Source of the DNA: JAXHLG01 sp034522495 | GTDB lineage: Bacteria; Patescibacteriota; Minisyncoccia; Moranbacterales; DUUL01 | Reading direction: 5' to 3' | NCBI GenBank assembly: GCA_034522495.1 | Contig: JAXHLG010000002.1 | Location: forward strand, 806,001 to 870,000 | Length of the DNA: 64,000 nt | In this document: positions 8,907 through 18,099 of the stretch, piece by piece | How positions within the stretch are numbered: position 1 is the stretch's first letter | Layout of the letters: every line of letters begins with the position of its first letter | Program-made: the position numbers and the translations under genes | Notes under the pieces: model-generated | What the model saw: the letters and a program-made list of their open reading frames with translations, nothing else | What the model was told of the DNA's origin: nothing | Database searches by the model: none

Positions 8907-9151
8907 AAATACATATTAATTGTTATATATACATTGTTGTATTACAATCCTCGAAAAACCAAATAACGTCATTATTTTATTTTCATTGTTTCATTGCTAA
9001 ATTGCTTTATTGTTATGCTACATGCATATAAATCATTCTTTTATTTGACCTTTAAAGCATAAAAGAAAAATAGTGTCTTCTTGTGTAATATAACAATTCA
9101 ACAATGGAACAATGGAACAATTATCCACTTAAAATAATTAGAACAATTCCA
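8907..9151. other. Noncoding AT-rich gap
   Basis: Contains short tandem words (CAATGGAACAATGGAACAATT near 9100) like those at 4760-4800. I see no gene. Confidence 0.5.
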
Positions 9152-10477
9152 TTATTTCCCCTCTCCCTCATCTTCACTTGATTTTTCTTCCTTATCCTTT
9201 TTATTCGAAGGCTTTTTCTCTCCTTCTTCCTGCTTTACTTCTCCGCTGGCTTTGGCTTCCGCTTTTTTCTCTCCGCTTTCCAAGACCACCACGTTAATCT
9301 TCCACCCGGTGAGCTTCGCCGCCAATCTGACATTTTGTCCTCTGTGTCCAATCGCCAAAGAAAGCTGCTCTTGGGCAACAAATGCGTTGGCTTCTTTCTT
9401 TTTCTCGTCCAATTCCACCTTGACAACTTTCGCCGGAGATAAAGCGCTGGCAATTAGCTTTTCCGCCTTTTCGTTCCAGCTGATAATGTCAATCCTCTCT
9501 CCTCCCAATTCTTCAATTATGGCTTGCACTCTGGTGCCTTTCTGCCCCACGCAGGATCCGACCGGGTCTATTCCTTCCTCATGCGAAACCACTGCGATTT
9601 TGGTCCGACTGGAAGCTTCGCGGGCAATGCCTTTAATCTCAATAGTGCCGGTGAATATCTCCGGGACTTCCAGTTCAAAAAGTTTTTTGACCAACCCTTC
9701 GCTTGTTCTGCTCAAAAGCACGCCCGGTCCTTTGGCGTCTTCCTCCACTTTTTCAATATAAACTCTCAGCCTCTGGCCAATCCGATAAAATTCTCCGGGA
9801 ATCTGCTCGGAAGGATACAAAACTCCAATCGATTTTCCAAGGTCTACAAAGACATTTCTTCCTTCAAACCTGTGAACCGTTCCATTAATGATCTCTCCTT
9901 CCTTGCTTTTGTATTCTTGATACATAGCAGTTCTTTCCGCTTCTCTCAGTCTTTGAATAATAACCTGCTTGGCTGTTTGAGAAGCCACTCGTCCATATTC
10001 TCCCTTGGCTTCCAAATCCATTTCCAAAAAATCCCCCACCTTGATGTTCTTATTTACTTTTTTGGCCTCTTCCAGCAAAATATCTTTTTGGGAGTTGAAT
10101 TTGGGCAGATGCTCCGCTCCCTCCTCCATCATTTGCACTGATCTTGAGGCTATTTCCTCCTTGCTTTTAGAAGCGTTTCCAACAAATTCTTCGTCTTTAA
10201 ACTCCTCCTCTTCCAGACCCTCCAGATTCCTTACGTTCTCATCCACCACCTCTTTCAACTGTTTGAATTTCACCGTCCCGGTGTTCGGCTCCATGTGAGA
10301 CACAATAATCTGCCCTTTTTTTCCATAGTCCTTTTTATAAGCCGCAGCCAAGGCCGCTTCAATGGTGTCCACCACGCTTTCCTTGTTGAGGCCTTTTTCC
10401 TCGCAAATTTGAGAAATAGCCGCTTGAAACTGGCCCAGCGCCGAAGAATCTTTTATTACTTTTCCATTATTGCTCAT
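9152..10477 (-). CDS. nusA: Transcription termination/antitermination factor NusA
   Basis: Binds RNA polymerase and nascent RNA to modulate pausing and termination. Domain order: NusA N-terminal domain (FQAAISQICEEKGL), S1 (GEIINGTVHRFEGRNVFVDLG), KH1 (DPVGSCVGQKGTRVQAI) and KH2 (LSLAIGHRGQNVRLAAKLTGW). The Lys/Glu tail of about 30 residues is unusual. The start at 10477 (MSNNGKVIKD) is chosen because upstream in-frame sequence to 10594 runs through a dispersed hairpin repeat and lacks NusA similarity. No clear Shine-Dalgarno site. Confidence 0.93.
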   Translation of the reverse strand: MSNNGKVIKDSSALGQFQAAISQICEEKGLNKESVVDTIEAALAAAYKKDYGKKGQIIVSHMEPNTGTVKFKQLKEVVDENVRNLEGLEEEEFKDEEFVGNASKSKEEIASRSVQMMEEGAEHLPKFNSQKDILLEEAKKVNKNIKVGDFLEMDLEAKGEYGRVASQTAKQVIIQRLREAERTAMYQEYKSKEGEIINGTVHRFEGRNVFVDLGKSIGVLYPSEQIPGEFYRIGQRLRVYIEKVEEDAKGPGVLLSRTSEGLVKKLFELEVPEIFTGTIEIKGIAREASSRTKIAVVSHEEGIDPVGSCVGQKGTRVQAIIEELGGERIDIISWNEKAEKLIASALSPAKVVKVELDEKKKEANAFVAQEQLSLAIGHRGQNVRLAAKLTGWKINVVVLESGEKKAEAKASGEVKQEEGEKKPSNKKDKEEKSSEDEGEGK

Positions 10478-10513
10478 TTTTTTCGATTTAATAATAATTG
10501 TATTCGATACCCC

Positions 10514-10552
10514 CGAGGTTGAATCTTTGGATATCCGAAGGTTAAGCCTTGG
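10514..10552. repeat. Hairpin repeat, family G, copy 1
   Basis: AGGTTGAATCTTTGGATAT pairs imperfectly with CCGAAGGTTAAGCCTTGG. The same long hairpin design is at 18996 and 24500. It lies just upstream of nusA. Confidence 0.65.
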
Positions 10553-10900
10553 ACTTCTCTTTCTTGACAGCGGGAAAACGCAGCCGCCCAACACTCCTTA
10601 AAAAAACAAATCCCCGTCGCGCCCGACCGGAATATCCTTCAAAATTAACCGTATCACTTCCTTTTCATAATACTAACCAATAATTTCATTTATGTCAAAC
10701 GGAAATCATCTTAACATTTTAACATCTAAAAAAACTGAAGGTGAAAGTAAACAAAGAAGATGCGGTTTATTAACTCAAAGCTAAAAACTGGATTGGCTTT
10801 GAGTTTTAGGCTGTGGTTTTGCGTTTTTCCCTCTAACTTTTTAATTTTAATGAAGGCGGGACCCCGCAAGGCGGTGGGAGCTTTGATTTTTGAGTTTCCT
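10553..10900. other. Gap with a family S repeat, no gene
   Basis: The left part shows nothing I recognise. Around 10820-10880 is GCGGGACCCCGCAAGGCGGTGGGA preceded by a pyrimidine-rich arm, a degenerate copy of the repeat also found at 12400, 35876 and inside lepA at 44521. The short frames in this gap have no ribosome site and overlap the repeat. Confidence 0.55.
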
Positions 10901-12154
10901 TCATTCATACCTCAGTGCTTCCATCGGGCTTATCTTGGAAGCTTTTCTTGCCGGATAAATCCCAAACAAGATTCCAGCCACGAAAGAAACCGCAAAGGCT
11001 GTCAAAATTGCCCATCCCGAGATTAGGAAGCTCCAATCATACCCCAATTGATTTGCCGCCGCAGCAATCAAAAAAGCCGTCGCAACTCCCAAAACCACGC
11101 CCAACAAGCCGCCAATCAGGGAAACGGTAACAGATTCGGTCAAAAATTGAAGCAATATATCTTTATTTTTTGCTCCAACCGCCTTTCTCAGGCCCACCTC
11201 TCTTACCCTTTGATTGACTGAAATGAGCATGATATTCATTATTCCGATTCCGCCAACCAAAAGCGCCACAGAACCCACTGTCAAAAGGAAATACCTCACC
11301 ACGTCCGTCACTTTTTTGACTGTTTCCAGCGCTGAGGCTTGATCCCTCACCGAAAAATCTTTTTTTTCCGGATCGTCAATCTTGTGTCTTGACATCATCA
11401 AATCTTCCACCTGGCTTTTTCCCCGCGACACTAGTTCCGGATCTTTGGCTTTCAAGCGAATAAAATTAAGATAATCAACTCCCAAGACCAGTTTTTGAGC
11501 TGTTTTGAGCGGAATGATAATACTGTCATCTTGACTGGAAAGGCCGAAGGCGGAAACGCCTCTCTCCTCCATAACGCCCACAATCTCATAGTTTTGACCG
11601 TTGATTTTTATCCTTTCATTAAGAGGATCGTCCTCTCCAAAATAATCTTTGGCCGCTTGACTGCCCAAAACGGCAACGCGGGATAAATTTGTTTCTTCTT
11701 CATTGTCAAAAAAACGCCCTTTTTCCACCAAAGCGTTTTCCACCTCCGGATAGCTTGCCGTGGTGCCGGTTATGCTCAAGACCTTGCTCTTGTCTTGCCG
11801 GGAAACCGCCAAGTTGCCGTTTACGTAGCCCGCGCCGGCTGAAATTTCGGGAATATTGCGAGGATTGCGCAACGCTTCCAAATCTTCATAGGAAAGGGTT
11901 TTCACTGTAATGCCAAAGGCTGCTGCCGGAGGACCCTGTTCGTTGGAAGAACCCGGCAGGACCGCTATGAGATTTGACCCTACTCCTTCGACTTGCTTAA
12001 CAATCAAGCTCTGCGCCGAACTTCCAATTGCCATAATGACCACTACCGCTGCCACTCCGATGACAATTCCGAGAATTGTCAAAAAAGAACGGAGCTTGTC
12101 CGCCATTAGGTTTTTGTAGGATATTTTGATAGGACCGGATAGATTCACTGGCAA
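10901..12154 (-). CDS. MacB-like ABC transporter permease
   Basis: 417 residues. One N-terminal transmembrane helix (about 22-46), a large extracytoplasmic MacB_PCD domain (about 50-270) and three C-terminal helices of the FtsX type (about 285-400) with the conserved VGGIGIMNIMLISV segment. Such mechanotransmission permeases pair with LolD/MacB-type ATPases to move lipoproteins, peptides or drugs. The ATPase gene lies 475 bp upstream on the same strand. A MacA-like adaptor gene is 10 kb away. The substrate is unknown. Confidence 0.9.
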   Translation of the reverse strand: MPVNLSGPIKISYKNLMADKLRSFLTILGIVIGVAAVVVIMAIGSSAQSLIVKQVEGVGSNLIAVLPGSSNEQGPPAAAFGITVKTLSYEDLEALRNPRNIPEISAGAGYVNGNLAVSRQDKSKVLSITGTTASYPEVENALVEKGRFFDNEEETNLSRVAVLGSQAAKDYFGEDDPLNERIKINGQNYEIVGVMEERGVSAFGLSSQDDSIIIPLKTAQKLVLGVDYLNFIRLKAKDPELVSRGKSQVEDLMMSRHKIDDPEKKDFSVRDQASALETVKKVTDVVRYFLLTVGSVALLVGGIGIMNIMLISVNQRVREVGLRKAVGAKNKDILLQFLTESVTVSLIGGLLGVVLGVATAFLIAAAANQLGYDWSFLISGWAILTAFAVSFVAGILFGIYPARKASKISPMEALRYE

Positions 12155-12629
12155 AATTTAAACCTAAATTATTGGGAAATTGGTGAAATAAAATTATTCT
12201 AATTACACTAATTATTCTAAAATTTGTTAATTGTTAATTGGATAATTTTTATGATAACAGATTACGGATGACTAATTTTATAGAAACAAGCGACCTGTAG
12301 CTGCTACAAGCCACACTTTCTTTACTTTCCCTACTTTCTTTACTTTCCCCAGTGTTGTTTTGTAGTGCATACTAAGCAGCTTTTTGCTTTGAGTTGTGGT
12401 TTTCCCCGCTGCCTTTATGAGTTTTAATGAAAGCGGGGCCCCGCAAGGCGGTGGGACTTTTGAGTTCTGAGCTTTGAGTTTTTTAGCTAAATGTTAAAGT
12501 GAAAAAAGGTTAATATGATAATATGATAAAATGTTTAGATGATCGCTGATCCCCGATGACTGATGACTGATGACTTTCCAATAGTGGCTAGTGACTAGTT
12601 TCTGCTTAAATGTTTGCATGTTTGCATGT
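12155..12629. other. Repeat-filled gap, no gene
   Basis: Contains a pyrimidine-rich tandem (TTTCTTTACTTTCC, about 12315-12350), a family S repeat (AAGCGGGGCCCCGCAAGGCG, about 12400-12450), the word GGTTAATATGATAATATGAT also at 27970, a TGATGAC tandem near 12560, and GTTTGCATGTTTGCATG next to the ATPase stop codon. No coding frame. Confidence 0.6.
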
Positions 12630-13322
12630 TTAAATGACTTGATCCTTCTCAATCCTACCATCCCTCATTCTCACCACTCTTTTAGCGTAGGGCAGTAATT
12701 CTTCTTCATGAGTAACTAAAATAATCGTTTTGCCTTTTTTGTTTAACTTTTTTAATATATCCATAACTACTTCGCCGGACTTGGAATCCAAATTACCCGT
12801 CGGCTCATCGGCAAAAATCAAATCCGGATCATTTATCAAAGCCCTGGCGATAGCCACTCGCTGCTTCTGACCGCCGGAGATTTGATTAGAATAATAGTCG
12901 ATTCTATGCTCCAGTCCCACCGCCTTTAGCGCCCGCGTTATTTTTTCTTTGTTATTTTTTCCGTTTTTGTTTTCATCGCTATACAGCAGTGGCAACTCGA
13001 CATTCTCATAAACCGTCGTTCTGGGCAAGAGATTGAAGGTTTGAAAAACAAAGCCTACTTCTTTGTTTCGAATCTGAGCCAGTTCATCATCTTTATAATT
13101 AGAAGCGTTTTTGCCCTTAAAAAGATATTCGCCTGCAGTCGGCCTCTCCAGAAATCCCAGCATCTGCATCAAAGTCGACTTTCCCGAACCGCTCGGCCCT
13201 ACAATAGCCGCAAATTCGCCCCTGCCAATTTCCAGGTTCACTCCGCAAACAGCCCGAGTTTTTACTTCACCGCTATAATAGGTCTTGCATAAATTTTTGG
13301 TTTTGATTAGTTTTGTTTTCAT
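12630..13322 (-). CDS. ABC transporter ATP-binding protein (MacB/LolD type)
   Basis: 230 residues with all nucleotide-binding motifs: Walker A GPSGSGKST (about 42-50), Q-loop region, signature ISGGQKQRVAIARAL, Walker B LIFADEPTGNLD and the H-loop VTHEE. The size and 'FADEPTGNLDSKSG' wording match the LolD/MacB branch, whose partner is an FtsX-fold permease. The permease gene downstream on the same strand is the obvious partner. It ends close to the CaCA antiporter gene upstream (6 bp gap). Confidence 0.93.
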   Translation of the reverse strand: MKTKLIKTKNLCKTYYSGEVKTRAVCGVNLEIGRGEFAAIVGPSGSGKSTLMQMLGFLERPTAGEYLFKGKNASNYKDDELAQIRNKEVGFVFQTFNLLPRTTVYENVELPLLYSDENKNGKNNKEKITRALKAVGLEHRIDYYSNQISGGQKQRVAIARALINDPDLIFADEPTGNLDSKSGEVVMDILKKLNKKGKTIILVTHEEELLPYAKRVVRMRDGRIEKDQVI

Positions 13323-13328
13323 GAATAG

Positions 13329-14285
13329 CTAAAACAAATTAAACGTTTTGCCGATAAAAAAAACATAGAAGATTACCAGCAGACTGCCTTCCCATTTGGT
13401 GATTTCCCGGTCTTGAGCCATAAAAAAATACAGGAAAGTAGCCATCAGCATCATCGGCAAGCCAAAAGTCAAAATTTGCTCAGGTATGAACAAATTGCCG
13501 AATAACCCGGCCACACCCATCACGGCAAAGCTGTTAAAAATATTGGAACCGAGAATATTGCCCAAAGCAATTTCGGCTTTCCCCTTGGTGGCCGCCTTGA
13601 TAGACACGGCTAGCTCCGGCAGGGATGTTCCCAGCGCCACCGCCGAAATGGCAATCACTTCCGTGCCGATTTGCAGAATTTGGGAAAGCTGAATCACAGA
13701 GTTAATGGTGTATTTGGCCCCCAAGAAAATGAAAATCGCGCTGGAGACTAAAATCAAAATATACTTCCAGTGGAGCTTTTCCGGTTTTTTTCCGTCTTGT
13801 ATTTTCTTTTGAATTTCTGAATCTTTCTTCTTTTCTCCGGAGCTAATGGTATAAAGAATATAAACAGTCACCCCGGCCAAAGATAAAATCGCTTCTACCC
13901 AATGAAAGTTTCCGTCCCATATAGCGGCGGCCAGAAAAAAAGAAGATGCCATCAACAAAGGCAAATCAACCCTCACTAGTTCATAATAAGCCTTGATTCC
14001 CTTGCAAATCACCGCCGTTAAACCCAGCACCAAAAAAATATTAGCAATGTTGGAGCCGATTACATTTCCGATCACAATCTCCGAGGATCCCGAAATAACC
14101 GCCATCACGGAAGACATCATTTCCGGCAGAGAAGTCCCCAAAGCCACGATAGTCACTCCGATAATAAAAGCCGGCAGCTTGAAATACTTCCCCACCACCT
14201 CCGCCGCATCGGTAAAATAATCCGAAGCCTTAATCAAAACCGCCAGACCGACAATAAAAACCGAGATCCAAACTAAAACTTGCAT
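13329..14285 (-). CDS. Calcium/sodium antiporter, CaCA family
   Basis: 318 residues, about ten transmembrane helices in two inverted repeats. The paired alpha motifs are clear: ALGTSLPEMMSSV with GNVIGSNIANIFLVLG (first half) and ALGTSLPELAVSI with GNILGSNIFNSFAVMG (second half), carrying the ion-binding acidic and Asn/Ser residues. Exchanges Ca2+ (or K+) for Na+ or H+ across the inner membrane. Similar to YrbG. A charged cytoplasmic loop (about 150-170) separates the halves. Confidence 0.93.
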   Translation of the reverse strand: MQVLVWISVFIVGLAVLIKASDYFTDAAEVVGKYFKLPAFIIGVTIVALGTSLPEMMSSVMAVISGSSEIVIGNVIGSNIANIFLVLGLTAVICKGIKAYYELVRVDLPLLMASSFFLAAAIWDGNFHWVEAILSLAGVTVYILYTISSGEKKKDSEIQKKIQDGKKPEKLHWKYILILVSSAIFIFLGAKYTINSVIQLSQILQIGTEVIAISAVALGTSLPELAVSIKAATKGKAEIALGNILGSNIFNSFAVMGVAGLFGNLFIPEQILTFGLPMMLMATFLYFFMAQDREITKWEGSLLVIFYVFFIGKTFNLF

Positions 14286-14316
14286 ACTAAACTAAGCTCA
14301 TTAATGTTTATCCAAA

Positions 14317-14745
14317 CTATAAACCAGTACTGCCGAACCTGCCCTCGCCTCGATTTGTCGCCTCAAACTTATCAACTTCCTCAATTTCCGGAAGTTCAAT
14401 TTTCTGAAATAACACCTGAGCAATTTTTTGACCTCTTTTAATGGAAAAATCTTCATTTCCCAAATTAATCAATCCAATTAACCATTCTCCAGTATAATTA
14501 CTGTCAAAAACTCCTCCTAGTGATTTTATGCCATTTTTATGAGAAATCCCTCCTTTGTCCCAAATCAGCCCAGTATAACCCTCCGGTATTTTAACAGCAA
14601 TTCCGGTTTTAACCGAAGCTTTCTGGCTCGGTTTTAAGACTATATTCTCAACGGAAAACAAATCCAGCCCGGCATCTCCCGGTAAGGCGTTCTTCGGAAC
14701 TTTTGCTTCCGGATCAATTTTCTTGATCAATATTTTCATTTCCAT
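14317..14745 (-). CDS. dut: dUTP diphosphatase
   Basis: 142 residues. A trimeric dUTPase giving dUMP and PPi, so it keeps uracil out of DNA and supplies thymidylate synthesis. Motifs are visible in order: PGDAGLDLFS, the GISHKNGIKSLGG region, VFDSNYTGEW with the catalytic Asp and uracil-pocket Tyr, QKIAQVLF, and the C-terminal GEGRFGSTG arm. The start directly abuts the stop of tmk, so the two are one operon and probably translationally coupled. Confidence 0.95.
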   Translation of the reverse strand: MEMKILIKKIDPEAKVPKNALPGDAGLDLFSVENIVLKPSQKASVKTGIAVKIPEGYTGLIWDKGGISHKNGIKSLGGVFDSNYTGEWLIGLINLGNEDFSIKRGQKIAQVLFQKIELPEIEEVDKFEATNRGEGRFGSTGL

Positions 14746-15360
14746 TTATTTTTTATTTAAAACATCCACAACATCCTGATGCACTTTTTCAATCGGCTGC
14801 TCTCCGTCAATCACGTAAAAAGTCTTAAAGTCTTTGTCCTTGACAATCTCATCATAAACCCTCAGCACTTTTTCCAACTTCTTTTCTTTCTCAAAAAATT
14901 CCTTGCGAAAGCGGGAATTCTCAATTCTTTCAATGCATTTCTTGGCCGAAACCCGCAGAAAAAAAGTTGCATCCGGCTCGGGAAACTTTTCGTTCAAAGT
15001 TTTCAACCATTCCACACTATTGTTTGGATCCAAAGCTCCAAAGGCGATAGTAGAGAAAAAATAGCGGCTCGAAATAACGGTGTTACCCGCTTCCAAGGCC
15101 GGATAAACCTCCGACTCCAAGTGATGCGCTCGATCCGCGCAATACAAAAGCTGCATCCCCGTATTGCTTAGACTCCATTGTTTTGTTAAAAGACCTCGAA
15201 TTAAACCGCCTATGATGTTATTGGTCGGCTCGGCAGTCAAATGAGTTTTCTCTCCCTTGGATTTTAGATATTTATTTAAAAGATCCACTTGGGTTGATTG
15301 ACCGGAACCGTCAAGCCCCTCAAAAACAATAAATCTTCCTTTCTTTTGTTTTTTTATCAT
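14746..15360 (-). CDS. tmk: Thymidylate kinase
   Basis: 204 residues from the preferred ATG at 15360 (MIKKQKKGRFIVFEGLDGSG). Upstream in-frame residues to 15429 show no family similarity. Phosphorylates dTMP to dTDP. The P-loop FEGLDGSGQSTQ is near the N-terminus and the substrate loop with SSRYFFSTIAFG (DRY-like) lies mid-protein. The lid segment 'IENSRFRKEFFEKE' follows. Operon: ThyX-like gene upstream, dut immediately downstream. Confidence 0.94.
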   Translation of the reverse strand: MIKKQKKGRFIVFEGLDGSGQSTQVDLLNKYLKSKGEKTHLTAEPTNNIIGGLIRGLLTKQWSLSNTGMQLLYCADRAHHLESEVYPALEAGNTVISSRYFFSTIAFGALDPNNSVEWLKTLNEKFPEPDATFFLRVSAKKCIERIENSRFRKEFFEKEKKLEKVLRVYDEIVKDKDFKTFYVIDGEQPIEKVHQDVVDVLNKK

Positions 15361-15444
15361 TTTTTCAATATTATCTTTAAATGAATAATGTTCCAAATGG
15401 ATACTCGCAAATTCTAGACAATAAAACAATTGAACAATTTGATT

Positions 15445-16731
15445 CTATTTTTCCCGTATGTCCTGTAATCCCCGTCTAGCATCCCATTGATCTTGTTGCA
15501 AATCAGCATGGATTTTCATTTTCGGGTATTCCTTTATTAAAGCATGATACATTTTATGAGCCACTTCTCTTAAAGTAGGGTGAACCATATTGCCGGATCT
15601 CAACTCAATCACATAAACAGTTGCCGGTAAACCATAGGATACTCGGCAAGCTACATTAAATCCCAAAGCTGTATAATACTGTTTTATTTCCTCTTCTGCA
15701 TCTAACGCTTCAATCTTTTCTTTTTGTTTACTAATCAAGTCTTGCGCTTTGCTTTTTAAATTTTCCGGAAGTTGATTCAAATACCAATTATGAAACCCGA
15801 GATTTGTAGTCAACAAGGGCATTCGGCAAACTCCATTCCTGTGTCTTTGTATATCGCGGAAAGAACCGTAATCTAAGATAAAATCAAATCTCAAATTACC
15901 TAGCTCGCTCAAAAAATGAGGCAGGCCGACTTTCATTGGCCTCTTTTCTATCAAATCACTATAAGCTTCTAGTTCTTTGTTGTTTACATTAAAAGAATAA
16001 TCAAAATCCACCGGGTTTTTTTGCAAGTAATATGTGTATTTTTTAGCAGCATACTCCCTATAATCTTCTTGTTCTTGAACCAATTCATGGCTAAAGCTCT
16101 TCTCGTATTTGTTTTTAAGCTGCTTGTGCATTTCCTCTGCAATTTCTCGAACTTCCGTCAGCGGATGAAAGCGAAACCAGGAAAGCTTATCCCAAGCTTG
16201 ACGCAAATTGGTGTGCCAGCTTAATTGGGTAGTAATGCCTGCCGGCAAAAATCCGCGCAATACATCAAAACTTCTCGCATTTATCGCCCGCTCATACATT
16301 CCGTCTTCTTCGCCTTCTTGCTGGGGATACTTTTCCCTTAAATACTTCTTTAACTCTTCTTGACTTTTAATGTAGAAGTTCATCCAATTATCCAAAATTT
16401 CTTTGCTTTCCTTGGTCTTTAGCGGATCTATTATGGGCTGCTTGGACATATCTATATAGCGAGTGCTGGTTTCTTGGCCTGAGTATAAAGGCCAATCTTG
16501 AATAGCCTTATCTGCCAAAATACTTATCCCCTCAATAAAAAGAGTAGTGCTCCCGCAATCTGCAATACTGGAGTGTCCGTAACCCACATAGAACTTCTCC
16601 ATGAAGTTCCCCGAACCAGCCTTTCTTACTTTTTCCACATGATTCTCCACGCTCTCGGGGCTCCGAGAATAAAGAGCTTGCAACATAGCATTGTCTTCCG
16701 GAGTAAATTCGTCATATATAAATATTTTCAT
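15445..16731 (-). CDS. ThyX-like flavin-dependent thymidylate synthase, tandem-domain form
   Basis: 428 residues, about twice a classical ThyX. The first half has YSGQETSTRYIDM, matching the NExSxRY end of the ThyX motif, but the RHR that normally precedes it is not seen. The second half has FRDIQRHRNG, matching the RHR part, without the Ser/Arg tail. The active motif may thus be split between two homologous halves, or one half may be structural. ThyX makes dTMP from dUMP with FAD, NADPH and methylene-tetrahydrofolate. The neighbours dut, tmk and dCMP deaminase strongly support that role. folD and glyA are also in the window. Confidence 0.8.
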   Translation of the reverse strand: MKIFIYDEFTPEDNAMLQALYSRSPESVENHVEKVRKAGSGNFMEKFYVGYGHSSIADCGSTTLFIEGISILADKAIQDWPLYSGQETSTRYIDMSKQPIIDPLKTKESKEILDNWMNFYIKSQEELKKYLREKYPQQEGEEDGMYERAINARSFDVLRGFLPAGITTQLSWHTNLRQAWDKLSWFRFHPLTEVREIAEEMHKQLKNKYEKSFSHELVQEQEDYREYAAKKYTYYLQKNPVDFDYSFNVNNKELEAYSDLIEKRPMKVGLPHFLSELGNLRFDFILDYGSFRDIQRHRNGVCRMPLLTTNLGFHNWYLNQLPENLKSKAQDLISKQKEKIEALDAEEEIKQYYTALGFNVACRVSYGLPATVYVIELRSGNMVHPTLREVAHKMYHALIKEYPKMKIHADLQQDQWDARRGLQDIREK

Positions 16732-16841
16732 ACCAACTAAAATTATTAATTTTTATATCACTTAAATTTTACTACCATATAACGTAATAACGTAATATGA
16801 TAGTATTTGATGATATTATTTTTCTAAATTTTTACTTGCTT

Positions 16842-17378
16842 TTAAAGAATTTTATCCAATTGAGAGTATAAATCTTCGAAGGAACCGGAGTTGTCAACCA
16901 CCACATCAGCCCTTTTCTTCAAGTCTTTGATCTGAAGTTCCGCTTCTTTTTGGCCGTCTTGCTTAAACTCTTCCAAGATCTTCCCCTTATCGTCGGTATT
17001 CTCGTCCCTGTTTCTCAACCTTTGAAACCGAGTCTCTAGATCTGCTTCAATGTAAACCAAATAAAAACCTGGGATTTCCTTTAATTTTTCCACATCTTGA
17101 AATCGACGCACTCCATCAATGGCTATACGTTTATGCTTATCCTCCAAGACATCATGATAAATAGTCTTGCACAAAATATCTTGTCCGAAATACTCCCTCG
17201 CGGCGGTAGACATCTTCTGCAAATTATCCCTATTTTCCTCCAAATAAAGCCTGCCCGCCAAATCTCTCAAAATACCGGAAAAGCGATGAGCTGATCCATT
17301 ATGTTTATCTACTATATATTTAGCCACAGTTCCTTTACCACTGGCAATTTCCCCCGCCAGCCCCAGAATTTTTTTCAT
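16842..17378 (-). CDS. Small P-loop (deoxy)nucleotide kinase-like protein
   Basis: 178 residues. P-loop GLAGEIASGKGT (about 6-17), a mid-protein strand ending in the IAIDGVRR element, and an Arg-rich lid (RFQRLRNRDE). This is the fold of deoxynucleoside monophosphate kinases and dephospho-CoA kinases. The nearby dTTP genes suggest a nucleotide kinase, but the substrate is not evident. Related in design to the protein at 18100-18666. Confidence 0.75.
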   Translation of the reverse strand: MKKILGLAGEIASGKGTVAKYIVDKHNGSAHRFSGILRDLAGRLYLEENRDNLQKMSTAAREYFGQDILCKTIYHDVLEDKHKRIAIDGVRRFQDVEKLKEIPGFYLVYIEADLETRFQRLRNRDENTDDKGKILEEFKQDGQKEAELQIKDLKKRADVVVDNSGSFEDLYSQLDKIL

Positions 17379-17403
17379 TTAATTATATTTATTTTGTTAA
17401 TTT

Positions 17404-17901
17404 TTACATATTTTTATAGGTTTCCATTTTCTCATTAACCAATTCATATTTTACACCCGCTTCTTTGAACACCTCTTTGCTTCTCTGTCCAGCATGATAA
17501 TCAAGATTGCAAACCACTCTTTTAATACCGCAATTAATAATCATTTTAGCGCACACGTAACAAGGCGTCATATGACAATAGAGCGTTCCCTTATCAAGTG
17601 AGACGCCGAAGCGAGCAGCGTTAGCAATAGCATTTTGCTCAGCATGCGCAGTTCTGATGCAGTGCTTTGTTTTATGACCATCTTCATGAATAACTTCATG
17701 GTATTCATGGTCCACATCATCGCAATGCGGTAATCCTGTGGGAGATCCAATATATCCAGTCGACAAAATCCTTTTATCTCGAACTATTACGCACCCCGAC
17801 TTACCTCTATCACAGGTTGACCTAGTACCAACAAGCTCAACGAGGCTCAAAAAATATTCATCCCAAGTAGGTCGTTTGTTTTTTTCTTTTTCTTTCTCCA
17901 T
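17404..17901 (-). CDS. dCMP deaminase family protein
   Basis: 165 residues. Zinc-dependent deaminase with the HAEQNAI motif (zinc His and catalytic Glu) and the PCYVC zinc cysteines, plus the N-terminal TCDRGKSGCVIV segment typical of ComEB/dCMP deaminases. It would turn dCMP into dUMP, the ThyX substrate. It lies between two small P-loop kinase genes on the same strand, with a 25-bp gap to the downstream one. Confidence 0.93.
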   Translation of the reverse strand: MEKEKEKNKRPTWDEYFLSLVELVGTRSTCDRGKSGCVIVRDKRILSTGYIGSPTGLPHCDDVDHEYHEVIHEDGHKTKHCIRTAHAEQNAIANAARFGVSLDKGTLYCHMTPCYVCAKMIINCGIKRVVCNLDYHAGQRSKEVFKEAGVKYELVNEKMETYKNM

Positions 17902-18066
17902 TGCTTTATGTTATTTTTTATCATAATATTGCCTTGATAAAAAGCAGGCCTTCCCAAAAAGAATTATTTTAAAATTTCTAGATTCTAAATCAAGCTAATG
18001 ACGCCAACCTTTAAGTAATTTCACGTTCTTACTCTAATATACCAAACTTTTTCACTTTGGGCAAAA

Positions 18067-18090
18067 AAACTGAACCCGGAGGCTCAGTTT
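18067..18090 (-). terminator. Intrinsic terminator
   Basis: AAACTGAGCC/(GG)GTTCAGTTT stem with a T-run on the minus strand, directly after the kinase-like gene at 18100. Confidence 0.8.
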
Positions 18091-18099
18091 TCGCAATTT

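Noticed and set aside
9524..10141. 205-residue plus-strand frame
   Set aside because: Antisense to nusA with no recognisable domain.
10478..10594. N-terminal extension of NusA
   Set aside because: Runs through a dispersed hairpin repeat and has no NusA-like sequence.
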